Assembly (NCBI GenBank): GCA_964471865.1
Contig: CAYYHU010000008.1
Location: 1-64,000 of the forward strand
Direction of reading: 5' to 3'
DNA length: 64,000 nt
DNA from: CAYMUC01 sp964471865
GTDB lineage: Bacteria > Actinomycetota > Acidimicrobiia > Acidimicrobiales > Ilumatobacteraceae
The position numbers were made by a program, and so were the translations under genes. Position 1 is the stretch's first letter; each line of letters begins with the position of its first letter. The notes under the pieces are model-generated. The model ran no database searches, was not told the DNA's origin, and was given only the letters and a program-made list of their open reading frames with translations. Positions 10,756 to 19,229 of the stretch are shown here, piece by piece.

Positions 10756-11239
10756 GTCCCGCTGGGTCTCATCCGATGTCGACTCTGAGTTCCCAGCCCC
10801 GGTCATCGACGACTCATGTCAGGTTCCCGACGGGATCGGCGAACATCGTCGGGCGGTGCGCCGTCGGGGACCCGTCGTCGCGTTGGTCCTTCCGGTTCTC
10901 ATGGCGATTGGAGCGTTCGCGTTCGCACTGGTCGGACCCGACACCTGGTGGTCCGCAACGGCGGTGCTCGGACTCGCTCTGGCTGCTGGTCCCGGACTCG
11001 CCATCGCGGGCCTGCCCGTTACCTCGGGGCTGACCTCGTGGGGTGTCGCCGTGGTGATCTCGGCGACTTGGTGGGTGATGGTGGGCACGCTCGCAGCGCG
11101 CCGCGCTACCGCGGTTCCCGGTGCGAGTTGGCCCGAATGGTGGCGCCACTACCGGTCTCTGGCCGCGGGAACGATCATCGGTTCCTGGGCGGCGCTGGGC
11201 GCGTTCGCGCTCGTCACGGTGATCAGATCCACGAACTGA
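10754..11239 (+). CDS. Small multi-pass membrane protein, unknown
   Basis: The 161-residue protein has a polar N-terminus of about 40 residues and then about four hydrophobic segments (VVALVLPVLMAIGAFAFAL, a second around AVLGLALAAGPGLAIAG, then GVAVVISATWWVMVGTLA and TIIGSWAALGAFALVTVI). I do not recognise a family. It is divergent from comEC and convergent with comEA, so it sits alone on the plus strand inside the competence gene pair. The first ATG shares bases with the comEC ATG, and a GTG at 10856 is a plausible alternative start just before the first membrane segment. The hydrophobic periodicity supports a real gene; the function is unknown. Confidence 0.65.
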   Translation: MSRWVSSDVDSEFPAPVIDDSCQVPDGIGEHRRAVRRRGPVVALVLPVLMAIGAFAFALVGPDTWWSATAVLGLALAAGPGLAIAGLPVTSGLTSWGVAVVISATWWVMVGTLAARRATAVPGASWPEWWRHYRSLAAGTIIGSWAALGAFALVTVIRSTN

Positions 11240-11283
11240 ACACTGGAACCCCACGGGTCCCCCCGCCGTCGAGTCAGCCGGAT

Positions 11284-12024
11284 TCACCACGTGATCAGAT
11301 CGACGAATCCGGCGAGCTTCGCCGGACCGATGCCTGGGACCTCGAGGAGATCATCGGGTCCGCCGTACGCCCCGTGGTCCTCCCGATGGGTCAGGATCGC
11401 TCGGGCCAGGGCCGGCCCGATCCCGGGAAGGCGCTGCAGTTCTTCGAGCGTGGCGGTGTTGATTGCGACCACCACCGCGTCGGATGTCTCGGACTCGGGG
11501 TTCCCGATCGGTTCGGCCACGACGTCGACCTCATCGCGGTGCGGAACCAGAACCCGCTGGCCGTCCACGACCACGGCGGCGAGATTGAGCGCGTGGATCT
11601 GGGCATCGATCGTCGCCCCTCCCGCCGCCTCGATGACATCCGCGATGCGAGCTCCGCGTCCGACGCGCACGAGACCCGGGGTGTTCACTTCTCCAGCCAC
11701 ATGGATCACCAGACTCGCCTCCCCCACGGCGGAGACACCATCTGAGGGGTCTGTGACCCCGGGAGGTGTCGATGTGGAGGCCGTCGGCGCAGCAGCGGTG
11801 ACGGGAGCGGCAAAGGGCAACGAGGCTTCGACAGGATCGGGTCCGGGTCGCAACAGCCACCATCCAGCGATGGTTGCGGCCACCACCAGCGCCACCCCAG
11901 CGAGGATCTGTCGTCGCTGCGCCGACAGCACCCTCGCGAACCCTCCTCGAGGGTCGTCCAGGGCGCGGTGCCATGCGCTCGTGGATGGTTGGGGTCGGCG
12001 CGGCGCGACACCCGGCACGTTCAC
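11284..12024 (-). CDS. comEA: ComEA-like DNA-binding protein
   Basis: The 246-residue protein has a cytoplasmic N-terminus of about 37 residues and one membrane anchor (ILAGVALVVAATIAGWWLL). A Thr/Pro/Ala-rich linker follows, then an SLBB domain (VIHVAGEVNTPGLVRVGRGA) and a C-terminal helix-hairpin-helix pair (INTATLEELQRLPGIGPA and LLEVPGIGPAKL). This is the ComEA plan: it binds incoming double-stranded DNA outside the membrane and delivers it to ComEC. It precedes comEC on the same strand, with the small plus-strand membrane gene between them. The presence of comEA, comEC and a Tad pilus in one window is suggestive of DNA uptake, but no other competence gene is visible. Confidence 0.88.
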   Translation of the reverse strand: MNVPGVAPRRPQPSTSAWHRALDDPRGGFARVLSAQRRQILAGVALVVAATIAGWWLLRPGPDPVEASLPFAAPVTAAAPTASTSTPPGVTDPSDGVSAVGEASLVIHVAGEVNTPGLVRVGRGARIADVIEAAGGATIDAQIHALNLAAVVVDGQRVLVPHRDEVDVVAEPIGNPESETSDAVVVAINTATLEELQRLPGIGPALARAILTHREDHGAYGGPDDLLEVPGIGPAKLAGFVDLITW

Positions 12025-12092
12025 CTCATCGGGTCACAACGGATCACGGGGCGCGCCGGGCGCCAAAGGACCGGGACGAGCCCGGCCCATCG

Positions 12093-12797
12093 TCAGAACA
12101 AGCGGGCGGTGAGCGCCTTGCGGTAGGCCGCGGTGCGGGGATCGTTGGGTCCCATCAACTCGAGGATGTCCACGAAGCGCTGGCGAGCCTCGTCATCGGC
12201 CTTGACCCGATCGAGCAGGCTGTCGAGTTCAGCGGTGTGAGCGTCCACGGTTTCGGCTCCGAGACGAGCCTGCGCCGCGACCACTCGGACCCGATCGGTT
12301 TCGGGGATCCGCGCCAGGAACGCCAACGCTTCTTCGTTACGTCCCTGGGTGACGAGCAACTCCGACAACGCGATGATGACGTCTTCGTTGGCAGGTTCGA
12401 GATCGAGAGCCGTCATCAGCGACTCCTCGTCTCCCGCCGCGAGGAGATCGGCGATCTGGAGATCCTCTTGGGTCGGCATGAGTCCTGCGACGAACTGTTC
12501 GACCACATGCTCGGGATATGACCCCATGAAGCCGTCGACCACCTGACCGTCTTTGACGGCGTACACCGCCGGAATCGACTGCACCCGGAAACTCGTGGAG
12601 ATACCCGGGTTCTCGTCGACGTTGACCTTGGCGAGCACGACCTTGCCGCCCGTCGCATCGGTCACCTTTTCGAGGATCGGCCCCAAGGTCTGGCAGGGGC
12701 CGCACCATGGAGCCCACAAGTCCACGATCACCGGGGTCGTCATCGAACGCTGCAAGACCTCGGTCTCGAAGGTCGCGTCGGTCACATCGATCGCCAT
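12093..12797 (-). CDS. Thioredoxin-TPR protein (CnoX/YbbN-like)
   Basis: In this 234-residue protein, residues 1 to about 105 are a thioredoxin domain with the active site WCGPC and the cis-proline region SIPAVYAVKDGQ. The C-terminal half is helical and TPR-like (EPANEDVIIALSELLVTQGRNEEALAFLARI). This two-part plan matches YbbN/CnoX chaperedoxins, which hold clients and pass them to GroEL or DnaK. Both active-site cysteines are present, unlike E. coli CnoX, so redox activity is possible. It is cytoplasmic, with no signal peptide. The gene lies 68 bp upstream of comEA on the same strand. Confidence 0.88.
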   Translation of the reverse strand: MAIDVTDATFETEVLQRSMTTPVIVDLWAPWCGPCQTLGPILEKVTDATGGKVVLAKVNVDENPGISTSFRVQSIPAVYAVKDGQVVDGFMGSYPEHVVEQFVAGLMPTQEDLQIADLLAAGDEESLMTALDLEPANEDVIIALSELLVTQGRNEEALAFLARIPETDRVRVVAAQARLGAETVDAHTAELDSLLDRVKADDEARQRFVDILELMGPNDPRTAAYRKALTARLF

Positions 12798-12979
12798 GAG
12801 ACCCAGGCTAGCGGGGAGGTCTGCAGGGACTGATCTGGTGAAGCGCTCCCCTCACAGACTGATCCGTTCGGTCAGGTGGTGACTCCCGAGACCGCGAGCG
12901 CACCAGTGCGTCACGTGGCCATGTCTGGGGGTCGTGACCACCGATCGGGTCATCTGATCACGTCACGGTCGTGTCACGG
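12798..12979. other. Intergenic region with short direct repeats
   Basis: This 182-bp spacer lies between the GlpD-like gene and the thioredoxin-TPR gene, both on the minus strand. It must hold the thioredoxin gene promoter. A direct repeat GTCACGGT occurs twice near 12962-12980 at the end of the glpD side. I see no convincing terminator or coding sequence. Confidence 0.5.
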
Positions 12980-14707
12980 TCACCGAGGCTGATACCACCG
13001 GTCACGGATCGCGTTGCGGCGACCGATCTCGTCACGCACCGCCGACTCGACCGTGGCGGCGTCCCATCCCTTCACCTCGCCCAGGACCTGGGCCACCGCT
13101 CGGATCTCGTCCTCGGTCACCGACCCGAGAGTTCCCATGATCAAACGACGATCGATGACGTCACCCAGAGTGCATGCCGCCTCGCGAGTCACTGCGAACA
13201 CCACCTGAGCGGCGATCTCGGTGGCTTGGGGCCGTGAGGACACCGGTTCGGCGAGACGCGGATTCGCCTCGACCAGATCGAACAGCGCGTCGACCTCGGT
13301 GCCGTAGAGCCGAGCGAGGAATCGGCGGGTTCCGGAATCGAGAGGAACCGAAAGACGACGACGACTCGCCGCCGCGAGGAAAGGTTCGGGCTCGCACGCC
13401 CATCCGAAGGATCCACCAGCCGCGAGGCGACGCGTCGGGGACCGATGACGATCTCGTATCACCGCGAACCGAGAGTCGAGAATCACCGTGTCGAGAACGT
13501 CTTCAGCCAAGGCGCGCGCCGTGGTCCACTTGCCGCCTCCGATGGACCACAGACCGTGAAGCCCCGCCGTGCGATGGTCGTACAACTCGTGGCGTCGGCT
13601 CGCGGCGTAGGTCCCCGTCTCTTCGCCCTCGGGTTCGGTGGCGACGAGTGGACGAATACCCACCGTCACCCCTTCGACGTCATCGAGACCGAGACGGGGT
13701 TCGTGATCAGCCAACGTCGAGTTGACGGTGTCGAGGATCTCCTCGACATCGCTCGGCCCGACGTCGACCTCGTCGGGGTCGCGATGATCCTCGGTATCGG
13801 TGGGTCCGATGAAGGAATGGCCCATCCAGGGCGACACGATCACGTGACGACCGCTTCTCGCTCGGGCGAACACCGCATCCGACACGACTGCGGATCCTCC
13901 GAGAGGCCTCGTCAGGACATGCACTCCTCGGGATCGCAGAACGCGCACTCCCGTGGGTCGGCCCAGTCGTTCGAGCACGACGTCCATCCAGGGTCCCGCC
14001 GCGTTGATGACCCCGCGGGCGCGAATGTCGAACTCGGCGCCGCCGATCCGGTCGCGAACGCGGATCCCGTCGATGTCGACGGTGGCATCGTCTCGAACCC
14101 GAGTGAGGAAACCGACGGCTTCGACATGGTTGAGCGCCACGGCTCCGGCTTCACATGCCGACGAGACGAAGGCCAACAACAACCGCTCGGGGTGGACGTT
14201 GAGGGTGTCGTGATAAGCGAAGCCACCGAGGAGGTCGTCGGGATCCAACCATGGCACAGCCGCGAGGAGTCGGCGACGGTTCAGCCACCGGGGTCCCGGA
14301 ATCCGCAGCGAGTCGGGAGCCTCACGATTCCGGTCCCAGGCCAACGCCGTGTATACGCCGACTCCGGCTCCGATCAGGGTCGCGGGTGGGCGAGACCACC
14401 GCCAGGCCGGCATCAAGAATCGGGTTTGGCGCACGAGATGAGGTGCTGACAACGCAAGGATGCGGCGTTCGCGCAGACTCTCGCGCACGACGCCGAACTC
14501 GTACTGCTCGAGATAGCGAATACCGCCATGCAGGTACTTCGTCGTCGCCGAGGAGGTACCGGCTCCGAAATCTCCCTTGTCGATGACGATGGTGCGCAGA
14601 CCTCGCCAGGCAGCTTCCCGGGCGATCATCACTCCGGTGATACCCGCCCCGATCACCGCCAGATCGAAGGTGTCGTTCGCGGCGCCCAGATCTCGCGACA
14701 CCGCCAT
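12980..14707 (-). CDS. glpD: GlpD-like FAD-dependent glycerol-3-phosphate (polyol-phosphate) dehydrogenase
   Basis: The 575-residue flavoprotein oxidises the secondary hydroxyl of a polyol 1- or 3-phosphate and passes electrons to quinone. The FAD-binding Rossmann motif is VIGAGITGVMIAREAAWRG. The GlpD signature block GTSSATTKYLHGGIRYLEQ follows, and the C-terminal DAO-C domain ends EVKGWDAATVESAVRDEIG. The default substrate is glycerol 3-phosphate. However, the gene is the last member of a tightly packed operon (kinase, mtnD, mtnC, then this gene, 5 bp after mtnC), so another polyol phosphate is possible, as with EryB in erythritol catabolism. No glycerol facilitator or classical glpK is present. 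Confidence 0.85.
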   Translation of the reverse strand: MAVSRDLGAANDTFDLAVIGAGITGVMIAREAAWRGLRTIVIDKGDFGAGTSSATTKYLHGGIRYLEQYEFGVVRESLRERRILALSAPHLVRQTRFLMPAWRWSRPPATLIGAGVGVYTALAWDRNREAPDSLRIPGPRWLNRRRLLAAVPWLDPDDLLGGFAYHDTLNVHPERLLLAFVSSACEAGAVALNHVEAVGFLTRVRDDATVDIDGIRVRDRIGGAEFDIRARGVINAAGPWMDVVLERLGRPTGVRVLRSRGVHVLTRPLGGSAVVSDAVFARARSGRHVIVSPWMGHSFIGPTDTEDHRDPDEVDVGPSDVEEILDTVNSTLADHEPRLGLDDVEGVTVGIRPLVATEPEGEETGTYAASRRHELYDHRTAGLHGLWSIGGGKWTTARALAEDVLDTVILDSRFAVIRDRHRSPTRRLAAGGSFGWACEPEPFLAAASRRRLSVPLDSGTRRFLARLYGTEVDALFDLVEANPRLAEPVSSRPQATEIAAQVVFAVTREAACTLGDVIDRRLIMGTLGSVTEDEIRAVAQVLGEVKGWDAATVESAVRDEIGRRNAIRDRWYQPR

Positions 14708-14712
14708 GACGC

Positions 14713-15453
14713 TCAGTCCTCCACGCGGGGACGGTCGCCGGTGAGATCCAAGCCTGAAAAGGTCTCGATGCGCAGATGATCACCCACACCGCGTTCGAAG
14801 TACTGATCGCCTCGCCGGGCGACGCCCACCGTGGCCCAGCCGGCCTCGCTGGCCGCGTCGAGTTCCTCGACGAGATCGGACAGAAACACCGTGGAGGCCG
14901 CCGTGACCCCACTCGCGGCCTCGATATCGGCGCTGATGTGACGGTACGAGTCCGGTTCCTTCTTGGGTCCCGCAGTCTCGGTATCCCAATGTCCTGAGAA
15001 CATCTCGAGCAGGTCACCCTCAGGGCTGTGTCCGAACCAGGCGTGTTGCGCGGCGATCGAACCCGAGGAGAAGATGTGGAGGCGGTGACCGCGTCGGTGC
15101 CAGTTCCGAATCGCCGGAATCGCGTCGGGATAAAAATGCGAGGTCAGATCCCCCCGGGCGAATCCCTCCTGCCAGATCCACCCTTGAAACGCTTTGAGCG
15201 GCGTCATCTTGAGATCGTCGTCCAGCCAGGCGTTCAGCTGAGCCACACACTCGTCGAGGCCGGCATCGGGATCGCCGATCGCCGCTCGGACCGTGTCCAG
15301 ATGATGACGTACCGCCGCTCCCTTCTCAGGATCCTCGAGATGGTCAGCGATCCAGGATCCGAATCGGGCTCGGCTGTAGGGATAGAGGGTGTCATGGACG
15401 AAACCCGTCGACGAGGTGGTGCCCTCGATATCCAACACGATGGCGCGCAGCAT
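14713..15453 (-). CDS. mtnC: Enolase-phosphatase E1 (methionine salvage)
   Basis: The 246-residue HAD-superfamily enzyme converts 2,3-diketo-5-methylthiopentyl 1-phosphate to the acireductone in one enolisation-plus-dephosphorylation step. Family motifs are all present: the nucleophile block VLDIEGTTS (Asp8, Glu10), IFSSGSIAAQ, the lysine in GPKKEPDSY and FLSDLVEELDAA. The ATG at 15453 was preferred because it gives the canonical MLRAIVLDIEGT start and lies 2 bp after the mtnD stop. It sits between mtnD and the GlpD-like gene, all overlapping or nearly touching, so it is co-translated with them. MtnA, MtnB and MtnK are not in this window. Confidence 0.93.
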   Translation of the reverse strand: MLRAIVLDIEGTTSSTGFVHDTLYPYSRARFGSWIADHLEDPEKGAAVRHHLDTVRAAIGDPDAGLDECVAQLNAWLDDDLKMTPLKAFQGWIWQEGFARGDLTSHFYPDAIPAIRNWHRRGHRLHIFSSGSIAAQHAWFGHSPEGDLLEMFSGHWDTETAGPKKEPDSYRHISADIEAASGVTAASTVFLSDLVEELDAASEAGWATVGVARRGDQYFERGVGDHLRIETFSGLDLTGDRPRVED

Positions 15454-15455
15454 CG

Positions 15456-16043
15456 TCAGGAGGACACCACGAGTTCGTCGAAGGTGGGAAACCGGGACGC
15501 GATCGGATCTCCCGTGAAGTCTCCGACCCAACCCTCGGGATCCTGAAAGAAGCGAATGGCCGCGAATCGAGGCCGAGTTCCCATATCGAACCAGTGGCGG
15601 GTACCGCGAGGAACCGACAGGAAATCTCCGGCCTCGCAGATCACGATGTGGACACCAACGGTCCCGTCGGGTCGCTCGAGACGCAGATAGAACGCACCCG
15701 AGCCACTGATGAAGTACCGCACCTCGTCGTCACCGTGGCGATGCTCGGCCAGGAACTTCGATCGGGCTGCACCGGCGCGTTCGAGAAAGTCGGGGTCCTC
15801 GGGGTCTCCGGCGAGGCTGGCCACGTCCACGGTGGTGTATCCCAGCGCCTGGATCCGCTCGACCTCACTCGCATACGCCGCGAGCACGTCGTCAGAGGAT
15901 GCATCGCCGGGAAGGTCTCGAACCTCCCAGCGCTGATACTCGACCCCGACCGCGCCGAGAAGCTCCGCGATGCGGTGAGGATCGGTGGTGCGTTCGATCA
16001 CCACATCGGCATCGGCCTCGTCGTGGATGCTGAGAACGGTCAT
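15456..16043 (-). CDS. mtnD: Acireductone dioxygenase
   Basis: The 195-residue cupin oxidises the acireductone made by MtnC. With Fe it yields the 2-keto acid precursor of methionine plus formate; with Ni it gives an off-pathway product. The metal ligands are visible as HRHGDDE (HxHx3E) and the distant His in GTRHWFDMG. The length is slightly longer than bacterial ARDs of about 180 residues. The start overlaps the stop of the upstream FGGY kinase as ATGA and mtnC follows 2 bp later, so kinase, dioxygenase and phosphatase are translationally linked. The metal in vivo cannot be told from sequence. Confidence 0.94.
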   Translation of the reverse strand: MTVLSIHDEADADVVIERTTDPHRIAELLGAVGVEYQRWEVRDLPGDASSDDVLAAYASEVERIQALGYTTVDVASLAGDPEDPDFLERAGAARSKFLAEHRHGDDEVRYFISGSGAFYLRLERPDGTVGVHIVICEAGDFLSVPRGTRHWFDMGTRPRFAAIRFFQDPEGWVGDFTGDPIASRFPTFDELVVSS

Positions 16044-17578
16044 GAGATACCTCCGGTCTGACGCAGCGGTTCGATCGTTGCGAATACCTCCCGCAACGGT
16101 CCGTCGAGGAGTCGGCGACGCACGCTACGGCTCTCAGCGTACGCGACATGACGCTGGGGATCAGGGGCCCACACGTCACCATCGCGAACCCAGGAACTCA
16201 CGGTGGTAGCGAGGTCGTCGACCGCTCCGACTGCTGTCGCGGCGAGCGCTGCATTGGCGAGGATCGCACCATCTTGACGATCCGGAACACTCCATGATGC
16301 TCCGACGACATCGGCCTTGATCTGGTTCCACAAGGGGCTGCGCGCACCACCACCCACAGCGAGCACCCGGTCCACCCCGACACCGTGACGAGCGAACGCG
16401 TCGAGGAAATCGGCGTACTCGAACGCGATCGCTTCGAGCATGGACCGCCACAGGACTGCGATATCGGTGGCCGTGGTCATTCCCAGCCAGGTGCCCACGG
16501 CATGTGGCTGATCGGGGCCGCCACCGGACAGGTACGGGGTGAACAACACTCCGTCGCTACCCGCCGCGACCCGAGCCGCGATGGCGTCGAGTTCGGCATA
16601 CACCTCGTCGAGGGGTTCACGACCCAGGATCTCGTCGCGCATCCACCGCAGCGACAAACCTCCCGCTTTGACGTACCCCCAATAGAGCGCTTGTCCGGGA
16701 AGAGTCCCCAACGAATACAGCATTCCCGGCACGGCGGTGATCTCGGGAACCGGACCCGATACCCCCACGGTCAAGATGCTCGCCGTTCCCGCGACATCGG
16801 TGGCCATGCCCGCCGCGACGAGTCCAGCCGAGAGATTGGACTGCATCACGTCACCAGCACCCGCAGCCACGGGGGTTCCCGGCGCCAATCCCATCCGGTT
16901 CGCGGCGTCATCGCTCAGGGTGCCGATGACGGTCCACGGATCCACGATCTCGGGCGCCACCTCGACGGGTATCCCCAAGGCCTCGAGCTGTCGGGGTGAC
17001 ACCCGACCGGTGGCTGCATCCCAGCCGATGATCCAACCCGACAGATGCGACGGATCGCTGAAGGCCTCTCGCGCCGTCAAGGCGCACAACCGACCCGCGA
17101 CATACGGAGCGAGTGACAAGACTTTGGCGATTCGGGCATGGGTGTCGGGTTCGTGACGCCGCACCCACTCCCAGGTGGTCGCCATCACATACGTGTCGAG
17201 GGACGCGTTCGCGGATTCGGTGATCCACAGCGGTTCGACATCGCGGCGCAACCAGTCGAGTTCCTCCTGGGCGCGAACGTCGAGAAAAGGGATCAAGGGA
17301 CGGACCGGCACCCAGTTCTCGTCCACGAACACCGGGCCACACAAGATTCCCGACAGCGCTACGGAGCGCACGTCTCGGGCGGCGACTCCGCTGTGAGCCA
17401 TCGCCTGGGCTGAGGCATCCACCACGGCGGCTTCGATCTGGGCGAGATCCATCTCCACCCATCCCGGACGCTGATGATCGAAGTGGTGTTCGGCATACCC
17501 CGAGCCGTGCAGACGACCTTCACGGTCGTACAGACCCGCTTTGGAGCCCTGGGTTCCGACGTCGATTCCGAGGAACAT
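16040..17578 (-). CDS. FGGY-family carbohydrate kinase (first of two)
   Basis: The 512-residue, two-domain FGGY kinase opens with the phosphate-binding loop GIDVGTQGSK. The C-terminal domain has the conserved AVGGGARSPLWNQIKADV (adenosine loop) and a Gly-rich GTASILT segment. It is closest in style to xylulokinases and other ketose kinases, but the substrate is not readable from motifs. It leads the minus-strand operon and overlaps mtnD by 4 bp, which is unusual: methionine salvage normally uses the unrelated MtnK. Some FGGY kinases, such as RhaB, phosphorylate deoxy-ketoses at O1, so a 5-methylthio-pentulose is a conceivable substrate. This is inference only. Confidence 0.88.
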   Translation of the reverse strand: MFLGIDVGTQGSKAGLYDREGRLHGSGYAEHHFDHQRPGWVEMDLAQIEAAVVDASAQAMAHSGVAARDVRSVALSGILCGPVFVDENWVPVRPLIPFLDVRAQEELDWLRRDVEPLWITESANASLDTYVMATTWEWVRRHEPDTHARIAKVLSLAPYVAGRLCALTAREAFSDPSHLSGWIIGWDAATGRVSPRQLEALGIPVEVAPEIVDPWTVIGTLSDDAANRMGLAPGTPVAAGAGDVMQSNLSAGLVAAGMATDVAGTASILTVGVSGPVPEITAVPGMLYSLGTLPGQALYWGYVKAGGLSLRWMRDEILGREPLDEVYAELDAIAARVAAGSDGVLFTPYLSGGGPDQPHAVGTWLGMTTATDIAVLWRSMLEAIAFEYADFLDAFARHGVGVDRVLAVGGGARSPLWNQIKADVVGASWSVPDRQDGAILANAALAATAVGAVDDLATTVSSWVRDGDVWAPDPQRHVAYAESRSVRRRLLDGPLREVFATIEPLRQTGGIS

Positions 17579-17684
17579 GTCGCCATCCTGGCAGCGTCAC
17601 CCCCGGTGATCAGGAGCCGACCGCCACGACGCTGTGCGGTTCAGGTTGAGAATCCGCAGCGAAAATCCGGCAGGATGACCCACC
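17579..17684. promoter_or_regulatory. Divergent promoter region with inverted repeat
   Basis: This 106-bp spacer must carry the promoters of both arms of the catabolic locus. A perfect inverted repeat TCACC-CCC-GGTGA lies at 17597-17609, about 20 bp from the kinase start, and AATCCG occurs twice near 17651 and 17665. AGGA at 17672-17675 serves the ABC ATPase GTG at 17685. No regulator gene is encoded in the locus, so any operator would be read by a protein from elsewhere. Confidence 0.4.
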
Positions 17685-19229
17685 GTGTCCGATATCGACA
17701 CCGATACCGATGCCGCTATGGCGACCTCTGCGGGCTCGGACGCGCCCGTGGTCGCAGCGATCGGGCTGACGAAACGCTACGGCGGCACCACGGTGCTCGA
17801 TTCGGTGTCGTTGGCCATTCGCCCCGGTGAGGTCCGCGCACTGCTCGGTGAGAACGGCGCCGGCAAGTCGACGCTCATCAAGATCCTCTCCGGTGTGGTG
17901 CGCAGCGACGGCGGCCATATCGAGGTCGATGGGTCGCCGGTGTCGATCACCCGGCCTGCCGATGCCGTCGCGCATGGCATCGCAACACTGCACCAAGAAG
18001 TGTCGATCGTTCCGGGGTTGTCCGTCGCGGAAAACATCGGTCTCGGACATCCCTATCCGACTCGCTGGGGTGCGGTGCGATGGCGTCGCCTCGAATCCTG
18101 GGCGGGTGAATGGCTCGCCACGCTCGATCAGCATCTCGATCTCCGAGCCGACGCTGCGAGCCTCTCCCCCGTCGGCAAGACGATGACGGCGATCGCCCGG
18201 GCGCTGTCGCATCGAGCCCGGATGTTGATCCTCGACGAGCCGACTGCAGCGCTCACCGATGCCGAAACCCAACAGTTGTTCGCAGCGATGGAACGCCTGC
18301 GGCGCCGCGGAGTGGGGATCCTCTACGTCTCGCACCGTCTCGACGAGGTGATGGAGGTCTGTGACACCTTCACCGTGTTGCGTAACGGCGTCGACGTGGC
18401 CCGTGGGGATCTGGCTTCGGTGTCGGTTTCCGAGATCATCACGGCCATGGCGGGACGTTCCGTGGCCACCACGGTTCCCCTCGACCCCGTCGAGGCCCAG
18501 GACCGTCCCATCGTGTTGGAAACCCATCAACTGTCGGGACGGCGGTGTCGTGACATCGATCTGCAGCTTCATCGCGGTGAGATTCTCGGAATCGCGGGTC
18601 TCGCAGGATCGGGTCGCAGCGAACTGTTGCGCATCCTCGCAGGTGCCCAGCGTCGCCGAGGCGGATCGATCACTCTCGATGCCGCCCCCTATGAACCCTC
18701 AGGGGTCAGCCACGCCCACCGCCACCAGATCGTGCTCGTCCCTCAGGAACGGCGTCATGAAGGCCTGGTCCCGGATTCGGTGGAACGCAACGCCAACCTG
18801 ACCACCCTGTCGCGTCATACCCGAGGCGGCATCGTCGATCGGGCCAAAGCCCGCTCTCATGCCCGCGAGATCGTGGAGCGGATGCGGGTTCGTCACCGCC
18901 ATCTCGACCAGCCGGTTCTCACCTTGTCGGGCGGGAACCAACAAAAAGTCGTGATCGGCAAATGTCTGGCGCTCGACCCCCGGGTGTTGCTGCTCGACGA
19001 ACCGAGCCGAGGCGTGGACGTCGCCACCAAAGCCGAGATCGCCGATCTCGTTCGGGCTCGAGCCGCGAACGGCATGTCGGCCGTGGTCGTATCAAGTGAA
19101 CTCGCCGAACTCCTCGCCTGGTGCGACCGGATCGTGGTGATGCACGAAGGGCGCATCACCGCGGATGTCGCCGCCGCGGGAATGACCGAGGATCGCCTGC
19201 TGCACGCCTGTTATGGGAGGACCCTATGA
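17685..19229 (+). CDS. Sugar ABC transporter ATP-binding protein (RbsA/XylG type)
   Basis: The 514-residue tandem ABC ATPase powers import of a sugar or sugar-like solute. The first nucleotide-binding domain has Walker A GENGAGKST at residues 55-63, Walker B LILDEPTAAL and a weak signature (LSPVGK). The second has the degenerate Walker A GLAGSGRSELL, typical for this family, a good signature LSGGNQQKVV and Walker B LLLDEPSRGVDV. The GTG start is supported by AGGA nine bases upstream. The stop overlaps the permease start as ATGA. Pairing with a single permease and a Peripla_BP_4 protein matches the ribose/xylose/autoinducer-2 importer class. Confidence 0.92.
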   Translation: MSDIDTDTDAAMATSAGSDAPVVAAIGLTKRYGGTTVLDSVSLAIRPGEVRALLGENGAGKSTLIKILSGVVRSDGGHIEVDGSPVSITRPADAVAHGIATLHQEVSIVPGLSVAENIGLGHPYPTRWGAVRWRRLESWAGEWLATLDQHLDLRADAASLSPVGKTMTAIARALSHRARMLILDEPTAALTDAETQQLFAAMERLRRRGVGILYVSHRLDEVMEVCDTFTVLRNGVDVARGDLASVSVSEIITAMAGRSVATTVPLDPVEAQDRPIVLETHQLSGRRCRDIDLQLHRGEILGIAGLAGSGRSELLRILAGAQRRRGGSITLDAAPYEPSGVSHAHRHQIVLVPQERRHEGLVPDSVERNANLTTLSRHTRGGIVDRAKARSHAREIVERMRVRHRHLDQPVLTLSGGNQQKVVIGKCLALDPRVLLLDEPSRGVDVATKAEIADLVRARAANGMSAVVVSSELAELLAWCDRIVVMHEGRITADVAAAGMTEDRLLHACYGRTL

